Positions 1-10,367 of a stretch of 64,000 nucleotides of DNA are shown in pieces. The position numbers were made by a program, and so were the translations under genes. The first letter of the stretch is position 1. Each line of letters opens with the position of its first letter. The DNA comes from Plectrocnemia conspersa (Eukaryota; Arthropoda; Insecta; Trichoptera; Polycentropodidae). Location: assembly GCA_009617715.1 (NCBI GenBank), contig VTFK01000681.1, forward strand, positions 1-64,000, in the 5' to 3' direction. Under the pieces are notes generated by a model that ran no database searches, was not told the DNA's origin, and saw only the letters and a list, made by a program, of their open reading frames with translations.

Positions 1-879
1 CTATTTAATTATTGTAAATCTGCTGATTTAAATATAATTTTAATGTGATAATTAGAAATATAGTTTTAAACAAAAAATTGTAATTCAGGAATTACAGTGT
101 GATCCCGGTAATATTTATGCAATAGGTCAGAAACTACTAATACAACCTATGTAAAATATATATTTAGATTTAAGTAACTATTTATTATTTCAAATTTACT
201 ACATAAGATTAGCAAAAACAAAGCACATTTATCTACCGTATCTGTTAAAAAAATTGTTAATATAAAATCAACTGGAAAACAAAAAACATTTTTAATAGTC
301 TTATTTCAAATTTTCTTACCGTACTCCACAGTTTTTTTATAGAAGTTTCAGAAGAAGGAAAATATTAATATTCCGTATCTTTAAATTAAACCATTTCACC
401 CGTGCCAGCATCGGTACTCCGCCTTTAGCAATTTAATATTGCAAAAGTCAACTAGGCAGTAGGAGAGACGGAGACCTCGATGCTACATTCACCTAGAAGA
501 CTCGTAGCATGGTTGGCTGAAGCTCTACGAGGCATGTATGAAGCGGTAATTAGGCGACGCAGGAGTGACGTATTTTGTTTCATCGGGCGGATAAGGTATT
601 TGTTGATTCTGACTACTACATACTCAGCATCGGCAAGGTCTGCAGTTTACGTCTATATGGTATGGAAACTGTTAACGTTTTGACAGCTGCTGCGTGTACG
701 AAAGAGAGAAAGGGCAGTCGCAAAAGTATTTCCCTTTTCCCGTATATCCCGTGCATATATTCCTACTCAAAATTCATGTTTTTCAAAAAAAATAAACAAA
801 ACTTTTCTAATCGTCACATATTTGTGAAAAAGGAAACTTTTTTACCGAAAACATTAAAATTTTCTTGAATGTTTTTTTC
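1..879. other. AT-rich intergenic stretch, no gene recognised
   Basis: Mostly AT-rich sequence with a more complex patch at about 400-720. Two short overlapping plus-strand frames there (480-683 and 575-868) match no family I know and have no support beyond being open. From about 820 the sequence begins to resemble the region upstream of Smyd4 (TTTGTGAAAA followed by an ACTTTT run), so the last 60 bases may belong to the duplicated segment described next. Confidence 0.5.
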
Positions 880-1150
880 AGCATGGAAACACTCGGCGAA
901 TGCCTACCGGTGACGGCCGTGGAGCGATCGATTCGTTGCGCTGCCAACCTTGATGTAGTACGTAGAGGAGTTCACCACCCAAATTCGCCACGAGCAACAG
1001 CGGCGTCGACATGGTCTCCAGGACGAAGAGAAACAAGGACGTACACGTCGTAATGCAAACTGTCTGCGCAGAACGACAAGCTATTCCTTTTTTCAAAGCG
1101 CAAATTCGAGGGCGGAGCGCATGCGTAAAACATACGAGCTGCCGACATAA
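880..1150 (+). pseudogene. Diverged duplicate of the Smyd4 5' end (5'UTR and first codons)
   Basis: This stretch aligns in order with 4241-4475, the 5'UTR and start of the Smyd4-like gene. A 14-base block CCGGTGACGGCCGT is identical (907-920 and 4252-4265). GTCGAC next to an ATG recurs (1005-1013 and 4336-4344). A 29-base block (1112-1140 and 4443-4471) has 25 matches; read in the Smyd4 frame it gives AERMRKTYEL against AERVRKTYEL, with most changes at third codon positions. The spacing between the outer blocks is nearly equal in the two copies. The copy loses frame, has no TPR, MYND or SET part, and fades by about 1160. I infer an old partial duplication, now a gene fragment. Any transcription is unknown. 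Confidence 0.6.
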
Positions 1151-1160
1151 GAATAAACAA

Positions 1161-1568
1161 CTTTAAAATAAATTTTGCTTCCCCTTAAATTTGACCATAA
1201 AAATGCATAGCATTCAATGAAATACTATAAATTTTAATTAAATCGAAATACGAAAAAAACGACCTCTTACTGATCAACTTTTACTCCCCCTTGAAAAATT
1301 GAAAAAGATATCTGGTTATCCCTCAAATAAAATCTAAAAATATAATCTCGAATCTATTCTATACATATTTATTTAAATATGTTATTTTAGTGAAATTATA
1401 TCGGAATACATTTTCATCGGTAAATATATATTTTTACCAGTGAAAATATAATTTATCTGGCAAATGCTAATAAAATGATATGATTTCAACTTTTCCATAT
1501 GTAGTAATAAATACATTTTCTACTCATCATTATTTATTTACATGCGATGCAGAAATGTTACAGTGAAT
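1161..1568. other. AT-rich spacer, nothing recognised
   Basis: A low-complexity AT-rich spacer between the Smyd4 fragment and the GC-rich Gag-integrase frame. The base composition changes sharply at about 1560. I see no long terminal repeat matching the 3' flank of the frame at about 2985-3150, so the element has no recognisable 5' LTR here. Confidence 0.5.
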
Positions 1569-2987
1569 ATGGGGGGCGCTGCGAAGGCGCATCACCGCCT
1601 AGCCGATGCCGTGGAGCCGTTCTCGGGAGACGGCGATTTTGACAGGTGGTACCGGCGCCTCACGATTCTGATGGACCTGTACCACGAAGACGTCGTCGCT
1701 AAGTGGTTGGCTACGTTCCTCCGGGGCCGAGCGTTCGACATTTTCGTTGACTTGCCTGAAGAGACTCGCCGCGACGGAGCGCAAGCAGCGGCCGCCTTGA
1801 GCTTGGCGTTCGGGGCTGGCCGGTTTGTGTCGTATGGTCGGTTCATCCAGCGGCGTTGGGAAGCCGGCGAAACTGTCGACGTGTTTTTGTGCGAGGTAGT
1901 GTATGTGCCTTCGGAGAAAAACAAAGCTGACGTGCTCACCCGAGTGAACAGCCAGTGGGTGAAAAGTGAAACGTACGCGATTTGTGGTGTCACAGTTGAC
2001 GAGCTTCACCAAATGAACCATCTGGGGGTCGACAGAACATTAAACTTAGCTCGCATGGTAAACACGAACACTACGCGAGCGGAAGTAGAGAGATGCGTCA
2101 GGGCATGTGAAAGATGCACTACCATAGACCCGGCGCCGGCAGCCTATGAAGAAGGTAGCCTCGAAGTGTCACATCCATGGGTAGGACTCGCAGTGGATTT
2201 CACGCACTATGGGACGGCGCTGTACTTAACGGTAGTGGATTGTGGCCCGGGAAGATTTGCGGTGTGGAGGGAGGTCGCTGGGGAGAGTGGTGATTGTGTT
2301 GTGAAAAACTTGGAGCAAGTGTTTCGGGAACGCGGCCCGCCCCGAGAATTGCTCATGGACAATGGCACTGCGTTTCGATCCCGCCTTGTGCAAGAGCTGT
2401 GTGACCGATGGGGCGTGTGTTCAAGGTTTCGGGCAGCCTACAGACCGGCAGGCAACGGTATTGTAGAGAGGAACCACCGGACGGTGAAGCGAATCACTGC
2501 TAGGAGCCGAATTTCACCATTGCAGGCCGCATTCTGGTACAATCTAGCATCAGAGGGAATGAGAGGAAAGACCGCTCTATCTTCAGCTGTTTTCGCTTAT
2601 CAGTGGCGCCATCCAGCAGCAAAGACAGTGACGACGCAGCCCGTGGACGGGTGCCCGTTCCGAACGGGAGACGCGGTCTTCGTGAAGCCGCCAGGGGCGC
2701 GCTGTACGACGGAGTGGCCCAGAGGACGCGTCGACAGCGTCGTTTCCACGAACAACGTCGTCGTGGACGGAATGCCCAGACACGTGTTGGACCTGCGCAG
2801 AGTTCCGGAGCAGCCAACGTCGGTCACCGGAGAGTTGCCAGTAGATCACCAGGATCTGACAACTCTGTTTGAGACAACGGAGGCTGCAGAGCCAATGCAG
2901 ACCGAAAGGGACCCGCCAGCAGCAAAGAGGAGTCGTGTGCAACGGACCAGAAGGAGGCCTGCGCGGTTTCAAAATTTTGTGTTGTGA
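1569..2987 (+). CDS. Gag-integrase fusion frame from a Ty3/Gypsy-type retrotransposon
   Basis: Open frame of 481 codons if counted from the ATG at 1542. I prefer the ATG at 1569 (residue 10), where the GC-rich coding sequence starts. Residues 10 to about 115 look like the N-terminal part of a retrotransposon Gag. At about 119-138 the frame passes into the end of an RNase H domain (YVPSEKNKADVLTRV). An integrase follows: zinc-binding H156, H160, C189, C192 and the catalytic D219, D273, E309 with D-x35-E spacing. A C-terminal segment ends in a basic tail. Protease, reverse transcriptase and most of RNase H are absent, yet the frame is unbroken across the join. Such integrases insert element cDNA into chromosomes. 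Without reverse transcriptase the element could only move with help. Its GC content is far above its surroundings. It may be an internally deleted element, a retrocopy of a spliced element RNA, or a co-opted gene. The family call is firm; the function is open. Confidence 0.8.
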   Translation: MGGAAKAHHRLADAVEPFSGDGDFDRWYRRLTILMDLYHEDVVAKWLATFLRGRAFDIFVDLPEETRRDGAQAAAALSLAFGAGRFVSYGRFIQRRWEAGETVDVFLCEVVYVPSEKNKADVLTRVNSQWVKSETYAICGVTVDELHQMNHLGVDRTLNLARMVNTNTTRAEVERCVRACERCTTIDPAPAAYEEGSLEVSHPWVGLAVDFTHYGTALYLTVVDCGPGRFAVWREVAGESGDCVVKNLEQVFRERGPPRELLMDNGTAFRSRLVQELCDRWGVCSRFRAAYRPAGNGIVERNHRTVKRITARSRISPLQAAFWYNLASEGMRGKTALSSAVFAYQWRHPAAKTVTTQPVDGCPFRTGDAVFVKPPGARCTTEWPRGRVDSVVSTNNVVVDGMPRHVLDLRRVPEQPTSVTGELPVDHQDLTTLFETTEAAEPMQTERDPPAAKRSRVQRTRRRPARFQNFVL

Positions 2988-3150
2988 TGTGGACATCAGC
3001 GGAGCGTATGGTGTGATGGCAGCCCGGATGCGGGGAGAAAGAGTAGTAGCAACACTGGGTGCAGGAGGGACGCACGTGGACGGAGCGCGGGAACATGGGG
3101 AAGGACACGCGCACCGCAGAACAACCACATTGACAGTAAATAAATTGTGA
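2985..3150 (+). repeat. Possible remnant of the 3' LTR or 3'UTR
   Basis: The GC-rich composition continues past the stop codon, starting TGTGATGTGG and running to a polyadenylation-like AATAAA near 3140. Sequence of this kind directly after integrase is where a 3' LTR would start with TG. No matching 5' copy is visible in the window, so the LTR identity cannot be confirmed. Confidence 0.3.
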
Positions 3151-4240
3151 AAAATGTCATCGAAGCAACAATTTTAACTGGCAAATTCAAAGGCAAAGAT
3201 GTGCTACTACCACGTATATCAATAATTCCAACAAATATACCATTCCTATTCAAACGATTGCAATTTTTAATTAAACTGACTTTTGTAATAGATTGCTTTT
3301 GAAAAATCATTTATATAGATATTGAAGAAAAACTTTTTCAATGGATTTTTTAAAAATTGGTACATCTCAGTTATGAGTTTTTGCAATTAGTGACTTTTAT
3401 CAGTACATAGACGGTATATTGTACATTTGTTAAGACATTGTTATATATTAATTCATTGTTTATAAGATCAACGCCCTTCGTAAGAGTTTTGATCCAGCAT
3501 AGTTATTTTTAGAGTGTAAAACGACGCGATTACCCCTGTACTGCTAATTAGCATAATTATAATTAATAGGGGAATCTCCTTTGTTCGTCAGTATTCCGAC
3601 AAATAACTTTAAACCATACGGTCAATCATCTGACCGATAAATACCGATTTTGATCGAGTAGCCGCGAATTTATAACAATATTGTATTTAAGGAAGTTTGG
3701 CAGTTTTGTTTGCAGTTCTTTCTATCAATACTAAAAGAACTTTAGAATAATAATATAGCGGAAATAAATAAATTTAAAATTGTATTTTATACGTTTATTA
3801 AAATTAAATAAGCTCGGAGTTGAATATTGCATATTATGTAAGTTACATTTGTTTATTTTAATTTTAAAAGAATTAAAATAAAGATAAAACTTAGATTTAA
3901 ACTATGTATATTCTCTTAAAAATAGATATGTATGTATGGTGGATAGGAATACGATGCTGTCGCGCTGCAAACAGCTTCAATTTACATATACATATTTGTA
4001 CGTATACCATATTTATGAAGCTCATAACGGGAATTTTTTTATTTTGGGATGCTAAGGTGTGCTAGGTTAGAATGCAGAATAATAAGCTAATTGAAATAAA
4101 ATTAAAATAAATATTTTGAAATAGGCAATGAATGCGCTATATGCGATTATTTTTTCACGATTTGTGAAAACGGGACTTTTCATATCAAAAGCAGTATTCC
4201 CCGATATTTTTTTAATATGGCAACACCGCTTAAAACGTCC
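3151..4240. other. Upstream region of the Smyd4-like gene
   Basis: AT-rich intergenic DNA with no protein signal. A somewhat more complex patch at 3470-3720 contains the near-inverted pair ACCCCTGTA and AATAGGGGA. From about 4150 the sequence (TTTGTGAAAA, then ATGGCAACACC) has weak counterparts upstream of the duplicated fragment at 820-890. The promoter of the gene is presumably here, but I see no clear TATA box. Confidence 0.4.
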
Positions 4241-4341
4241 ATTTAAAAGTGCCGGTGACGGCCGTAGTGTACGTTCTTTTGTGCAGGAAGCGAGGAAGCG
4301 AGGAAGTCGTCACGAGAGGTGCGAAGAAACGGCCGTCGACG

Positions 4342-6148
4342 ATGAAGGGAATAGAGGAGATCCACGCCGAGGCGTTACGCGAACTTTCTTCGCAAGCCTT
4401 CGACAACGTCGCCTTCTCTAAGCAAATGGCGAACGACGACAAAGCGGAACGCGTGCGCAAAACGTACGAGCTTTTAGATAAGCTGAAACTGTTGCCAAGA
4501 GGAGAGGCTAGGGCGAACCAGTCGGGTAAGTCCGAGAAGGCCGCAGCGGAGCACCGCGTGCGGGGTAATTCGCTATTCCAGCTCAAGAAATATAAACTGG
4601 CCCGTCGATGCTACACGGAAGCGATCTCCCACGCTCCCGGCGGCTCTCGCGAACTCGCCATGGCTTACGGCAACAGGTCGGCTGCCATTTTTTATCTCGA
4701 ATTTTACGAGACTTGCGCGCTGGACGCCGATCGGGCGCTCGAACTTTTGAATATCGACGACCCTCTTCGAAATAAGCTCGTCGAACGGAAGAAATCGTGC
4801 TTCGACAAGAAGGACCCCGCGCTGCCAAAGAATCCTCCGACAAATCCGCTTCTCGGATTCGAAACCAAAAACGCCGCAATACCGTGCGCCAGCGAATCGT
4901 TGAAGATCAATCACGACGCCCGCTACGGTCGATACGTGACTGCCGCGGAAGACATCTATCCCGGTACGATCCTCGTTGTTGAAAAACCATACATAACGCT
5001 CTTGCTGACCGACCAGTACTACGATCGCTGCTTCGAATGCTGCCAATTGACAAAGGCGCCTATACCTTGCGTCAGCTGCGTCTACGCCAACTACTGCTCT
5101 GTCGCCTGCAGAGATCGCGCCGATTCCGGTCCGCACAAATACGAATGCCCCATCATGGGATTCCTCGTTAAGATGGATTTTACCAAGATCGAACTCTTAG
5201 CTCTCCGCGACTTCCATAAAAGCTAGAATGGAACACGACTCGTGGGGTGCGCTCCGTCGTGTCGTCGACGCCGTCGAATCTGCAGAACCCGCCCAAAAGG
5301 GATTCTTCCAAATCGAAAACGGAATCAAAGTGTACGACTCCAAGTATTACCAATCCGTTCACTCGTTAGAGGCTAACGAAAAAGATAGAGATCCGTCCGA
5401 TTATTTCATGAGAGCCGTTTCGTCCGCGGTCTTCGTGGATCTTCTAAAAAATACTAAGTTCTACGATGGCAGCGACGAAGAAGACATATGGTTCTCGGGA
5501 AGCCTCATCTTTCATCATTACATGACGGCGGCTTCCAACATGCACAGTCTGGAATGTCTCGTCGAAACCGACGGTTCGTTCCTCTCCAATCAGCACTTCG
5601 CTTCCGCTGCTTATCCGTTCTTGAGCTTATTCAATCACTCTTGCGCCCCCAACATCATACGGGTCAATTCCGGAATGTCGGTCACCCTCATAGCGATGAC
5701 GCCGATTAAAAAGGGAGAACAAATATTCGACAACTACGGGTGATTAAATAATTTAATCATTTTCATATATCTCGCGACGTCATATTAATGTGAGTTTTTT
5801 CTTTTCAGAGAACACTATGCCTTGCACGAATTCATGCATCGACAGAAGTCTCTGATTAAACAGTACAAGTTTAACTGCGTATGCAGAGCTTGCGTCGGTC
5901 AATGGCCCACTTTTCACAATCTCAACGACAACTCTGTGCCGAAGACTAGTCTGAGGTTCGAATTGAACCATGCGATTCTTAGTAAGTTGCAAAAGGGCGA
6001 TAAAAAGGTAGCCGCTTCCACCTTGAGTAACTTATTTAAGAGTGTGAAATTTCTGGATAAGTACGCGCCTTGCAGGACTCTAGCCGTACACGAGGAGACC
6101 ATTAAGCAATGTTTAGCTCTATTCGGCGATGTGGCTTATGAAAAATAG
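4342..6148 (+). CDS. Smyd4: Smyd4-like SET and MYND domain protein (methyltransferase family), frameshifted
   Basis: Two exons, 4342-5739 and 5809-6148, joined by a 69-bp intron. Start chosen at ATG 4342, because the protein resembles the family from there and the upstream codons look like 5'UTR. Order: N-terminal helices; TPR segment at about residues 70-150 (HRVRGNSLFQLKKY, AYGNRSAAIFYL); start of SET; MYND zinc finger at about 229-271 with the C7HC pattern (CFECC, CVSC, YCSVAC, HKYEC); SET core with NHSCAPN near residue 430 and GEQIFDNYG; post-SET cysteines CVCRAC; short helical tail. The family methylates lysine on proteins and SMYD4 has roles in muscle and heart; whether this copy is active is not visible. 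The frame shifts by one base at AAAA (5218-5221), just after the MYND finger and before GALRRVVDAV. This is a sequencing error or a disabling mutation; all domains on both sides look well conserved. Predicted length is about 580 residues. Confidence 0.85.
5740..5808 (+). other. Smyd4: Intron of the Smyd4-like gene
   Basis: The donor GTGATT follows the GG of a split glycine codon. The acceptor is TTTTCAG. Joining 5739 to 5809 gives NYG-EHYALHEF, the usual continuation from the SET GExxxDNYG motif. A stop codon lies at the first codon inside the intron, so splicing is needed for the C-terminal part. Confidence 0.85.
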
Positions 6149-6386
6149 CACTTTAATATACTATGAGCTCATTTGGGCTCGAATATTTTTAACGGTTATG
6201 CCAACCTTGATGCCAAATTTAAATACGTCATGACGATGTATAATACTATTTTTTTTATATATAATATTCGTTGAATTATTTCAAATATGATATATATATT
6301 TATATAATGTTCCTATTGTACGAGTGTTGTTTTTCTAAATACGTTGTCTATTTTTATCTAATAAGTGCCATGACAATTTTATTTTT

Positions 6387-6392
6387 AATAAA
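6387..6392 (+). terminator. Polyadenylation signal downstream of Smyd4
   Basis: AATAAA about 240 bases after the stop codon, the first clear signal after the gene, followed by T-rich sequence. Confidence 0.5.
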
Positions 6393-6666
6393 CATTTTTT
6401 AATGTAAAACTGGTGTTTAATTTATATTAGCTTATCCAAATATGGCTCCATTTTCTGGAATCCTAACAAGACCGGTGGTCTACAACGGGTGTGTAAACTT
6501 ATTTTGTGAAACAGCAGATCGTAAATATTTTAGGCTCGAGTCGGAAAGCCAAATTTAATTGAAGTTCAAAAAAAAATTTAGCTTTGAAATTTTCAAAAGC
6601 AGCAAGTTTTATAATTTGGTTATCATTGATCGAACAAATATTGTTGACACATCGCACACGATTTAA

Positions 6667-6869
6667 CCCTTTCACTGCAGTTGATAATTTTGCGCGCCAT
6701 TTAGGAAATTGCTAATATGTGCGGAGCACCTATTTATGCCAGAAGTTATTTAGATACTACATTAATAAATTAAAATGATTTTCAACTTTGAATTATACAA
6801 AAAAAAAGTATTACAAGGTTCAATTGGCGATTTTTTTTACTTCTATGGGTGTCATCTGCAGTCAAATGG
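6667..6869. mobile_element. piggyBac-like MITE
   Basis: About 203 bp flanked on both sides by TTAA (6663-6666 and 6870-6873), the target duplicated by piggyBac elements. The ends are inverted repeats: the left reads CCCTTTCACTGCAG and the right, reversed, CCATTTGACTGCAG. CCCTTT at the tip is typical of piggyBac termini. The interior has no coding capacity, so movement would depend on a transposase elsewhere. Confidence 0.65.
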
Positions 6870-6879
6870 TTAAGAAAGA

Positions 6880-8290
6880 GTAAGTGTTGAATGCTATGAT
6901 TACAGGAGCTTAGTGCTTCTCACTCGTATTTTTATGCACGTCTAAATAAGTACTAAGCAACAAGTAAATCTGACAAGTACAAGTGAATAGAGATGAGACT
7001 TATTTACTAAGCGACTAGCAGTCACAATTTTAATAAGCACTTGTTTCTCGCAGAGTCGTCTAAACAGCCGTGACAAATTGAGATGGCAAGTGAGTGCACA
7101 TGTTCGTTTTTTGGTTAGTTTATTTTTTACTATGGCGGCAGAAATGTGGAATTCCAATACATCTTTGAAATTCATTCAGGAATTCAAATTTTATCAATGT
7201 TTGTGGAACCAATAATCATCTATATATAAAAATAAACACACGAGGGAGGCAGCATACCAGGAACTTGTTGAAGAGATGCTTATTACTGGTTTCTTTTTCC
7301 GAATATCATTCTATATTATCGTAAATTGGTTGACATAAATGTCGCACCATAAAAAACTCTCATTTAGAATCGATGCTGACAAATTCTAGAGTAGTCACAC
7401 ATACGGTGTTTGTATTCTGAACTATCATTTTAGGACTTATAGCATTTTGCAAAAACTGACAAATATTTTGTGTAAATTGAATATTTACGATCCAAAATTT
7501 CTCATTGATATTGTATTTGGCGAGTGCTCCCACCAACTTTTAAAATTATCAATAGTGTAATTTTTGGTAATATGACAATTTGAAAATTGCGATTATTTCG
7601 CACTTTTTTCGATTACGCGCAAATATGTCCGCTGTACGTGTTTTTTTCGCGTAAAAGTGCAGCACTTTAGGTGTTAAGTAGCAGGAGCTTGTAATAGTAT
7701 TTTACAATTCATTTTTTAGATGCCATTAACAGAGGAAGAATGGAAAAAGATTGCCAAAATTTTGCGAACTATATGAAAAAGGCAATTTAAATAAACCAAA
7801 TACAACGCTATTGCCAAATACAGTTGAAACATTTCCTTCCTTATGTTTTTTAAAAAAAAATAATGAAGCTGTACCCACAAATTGCATGCAATACTGAGCG
7901 AAAAACATTTAACTACTAACTATCACGAGCTAGATCGGTTGTTGAAGGTGTATAAACATAATCTGCTCCAGCCCCTGAACTTCAAGATATTATTTATTTA
8001 GTTCTCGGCGGTATTTTGATTTTAATGTATTAATTTTTTTAATATCGTTGATGGTCAGTATTGTTTGATTATGTACTGAATATCATAAGAAATGACTTAA
8101 CTTCAAAACCATATAATAGACACAAAAAGCCAATATGCTCAAAAGAAAAGTTACGTTACTCTCAACTGTGTTACCCGTGACTAGCGAGGTCTCAGTGCTG
8201 TACGTATGCGCGCCTACTGCGTTTCCCGAGCTGTTCAAACAAAAGATATATTTTTCTTTCTCCATTTGATTATAATTTATTTGTTTTTTA
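6880..8290. other. Intergenic stretch, no gene recognised
   Basis: AT-rich DNA between Smyd4 and the nucleotidase gene. Short open frames such as 6942-7175 (minus) and 8083-8265 (minus) show no family signature and no conserved-looking composition. Nothing further can be supported. Confidence 0.5.
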
Positions 8291-8334
8291 CGATTATCCG
8301 CACTATCCTCATTCCCAATTAGTGCGGATAATCG
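8291..8334. repeat. Perfect 15-bp inverted repeat with 14-bp loop
   Basis: The left arm (8291-8305, CGATTATCCGCACTA) is the exact reverse complement of the right arm (8320-8334). The right arm reads outward as TGCGGATAATCGAGGTT, a string resembling pogo/Tigger-type transposon ends, so this may be a collapsed transposon remnant. No transcript terminator role is claimed. Confidence 0.6.
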
Positions 8335-8874
8335 AGGTTATGCTTGGCTTCACACTTCCATTTTAACAGTAATTATGATCCGAGATCTGAACTTGGGGTG
8401 TATTGAACATCCACCGTACACCAAATTTCACCACCGGTGATTTTCACATCTTCGGATGCTTAAAAAGGCATGCAGAGAAAAGAAGTCCGTGAAAAGATTT
8501 TTTTCTAGTTAATCACAGCAGATTCGATATTTTATTTATAAAACTGCGCTATTGATAATCGGCCCTGGATGAAAAGTTATCGAATGTTAACAATAAAAAT
8601 ATTTTTTAATTTATAAAGTAAATTTCACCGATTCCCAGACTGCTTTCAGTTTAACGTCTTAATACTTACTTGTAGGTATCGATTGTGTACTGTCTAATTT
8701 ACCCCGTTGTACTACATTGGGTTCACGTCTGTCATGTTACAAAGGAAGATTTATAATTAAATAAAATATGTAAAATTTGCATTTAATATGTAAGATTCTA
8801 CATCATACATATAGATTTAGTTTATATGATAGAAAAGGTTTATAAAAACGCGTATTTGTATAAATAATAATATA
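8335..8874. other. Downstream region of the nucleotidase gene
   Basis: AT-rich, with no protein signal seen on either strand. Confidence 0.5.
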
Positions 8875-8880
8875 TTTATT
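8875..8880 (-). terminator. Polyadenylation signal of the nucleotidase gene
   Basis: AATAAA on the minus strand (TTTATT on plus), about 75 bases after the stop codon at 8955. Confidence 0.45.
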
Positions 8881-8954
8881 AATAGTGAGTTAAATCAAAA
8901 CGTCAATAATCCATATACTTTATGTATGTAAAATTTTCGCTTATATTTAATAAA

Positions 8955-10367
8955 TTAACATAATACATTAAATAAAACTACACTAGAGCACAGCATTAGT
9001 ATATGCAGACTAGAAATGATATTTTCAACTCCATTCTTCTCCCCGTTACCCACAAATGTCACTCTTCCATGAACATCTGGAGAAATAGGACTTTTATGTT
9101 GAAGATACGATACTATGGTGTCGACGTCGTAATACTTCATTACTTCGCTCGAAACTGAATTATCCTTAAACGTGTCGTATCCGTCTCCTCCGTTATACAA
9201 AAATATCGGTACCAACACTTTGTAATACTTATCGTCTTCTAAATCTGAATATACTGGAATTTTACACAGTCCACAGCGTGCTTTTGCCGAAACGACCCTC
9301 GATCCTGATGGTTTTGATAGATCATATGATACAATCAAACCGGAGAACTGTAAAAATGAACCCGGTGCCTCTATTAAATCGTAATTGTACACGGAGACCT
9401 CCAAACTTTCTCTTAAATACTTTCCGCTTATATTAACGGCTACGATTGGATTATCGAATGGCAAGACAGCCAATAAGTCGGCTTTTGTTATATTTCCGTT
9501 TGTTCCTTCGGCGTCGATGGAAGTTCTTATGCCGCCGCCTTGCATAATCGCTATAGGTGCATCAGTCCAACCATTGTCTCCTTCATAGTCCAACATGTAT
9601 TTAAAAACCATAGCATCGGTTAAAAGGTTGCCTATATTGCATTCTTGGACTCTGCAAATTGAACCAGGTCCGCCGAGTAAAACGTTTGATACTCCGACTA
9701 CTTCTTTTCTCAACGCCAATACGCCTGGTCTGTACGTTTCTAATAACTCTAGTACGTCTTTATCTTGAGGTATAGAATTATTCAACAATATCGGCTCTCC
9801 GTCGAAGCTGATCAAGTCTCCGTTAGAATCAAATTTAACGTGAAGCCTACCCAAATATTTTGTATAAGCGTAAGCTTGCACGACTGGAACTTTCTTTTTA
9901 GACGGCTGTTCGACAATTGTCGGGTATGGTCCTTGAGATTCTTCTAAATCGGGAACCTTTCCATTCCATAAAAACGTATTGGTATGTCCGCCTATGACTA
10001 AATCTATTCCTTCTACATCTCTAGCGATTCTTTTATCGGTCTCAAATCCAGAATGCCCCAAAGCTATTAATATTTTGATATCATCTTTTTTAAGTCTATC
10101 GACTTCTCGCTGAATTGCCACTACTTCGTCTTCGTATTCCACTCTGTTCGGCGATACTAAAAATTTAGTATCGGGAGTCAAATAACCAATGACACCGACT
10201 TTCACGCCTTCAATTTCAAAAATGGTCGACTTCTTCAAATTCGCTTCTTTTTCCAGATCCGGCTCATTTTGCAAATCAATATTAGCGCACAGAATAGGAC
10301 ACGTTAAGTTTTCAACGAACGGAGTCAAACCACTAACGCCATTGTCGAATTCATGATTTCCCAAAGA
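8955..10367 (-). CDS. NT5E: 5'-nucleotidase exon 3 (rest of metallophosphatase domain, C-terminal domain, tail)
   Basis: Exon 3 begins after a T-rich tract ending CAG (acceptor, plus-strand CTG at 10368-10370) with the codons SLGNHEF, phase 0. It ends at TAA 8955-8957. An ATG upstream of the acceptor keeps the frame open, but those codons are intron. Confidence 0.9.
   Translation of the reverse strand, partial: SLGNHEFDNGVSGLTPFVENLTCPILCANIDLQNEPDLEKEANLKKSTIFEIEGVKVGVIGYLTPDTKFLVSPNRVEYEDEVVAIQREVDRLKKDDIKILIALGHSGFETDKRIARDVEGIDLVIGGHTNTFLWNGKVPDLEESQGPYPTIVEQPSKKKVPVVQAYAYTKYLGRLHVKFDSNGDLISFDGEPILLNNSIPQDKDVLELLETYRPGVLALRKEVVGVSNVLLGGPGSICRVQECNIGNLLTDAMVFKYMLDYEGDNGWTDAPIAIMQGGGIRTSIDAEGTNGNITKADLLAVLPFDNPIVAVNISGKYLRESLEVSVYNYDLIEAPGSFLQFSGLIVSYDLSKPSGSRVVSAKARCGLCKIPVYSDLEDDKYYKVLVPIFLYNGGDGYDTFKDNSVSSEVMKYYDVDTIVSYLQHKSPISPDVHGRVTFVGNGEKNGVENIISSLHILMLCSSVVLFNVLC

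Noticed and set aside
2583..3128. 181-codon minus-strand frame opposite the integrase frame
   Set aside because: Shadow of the GC-rich plus-strand integrase; no family features, while the plus strand has clear catalytic motifs.
4573..5136. 187-codon minus-strand frame opposite Smyd4
   Set aside because: Antisense shadow of the TPR and MYND coding exon.
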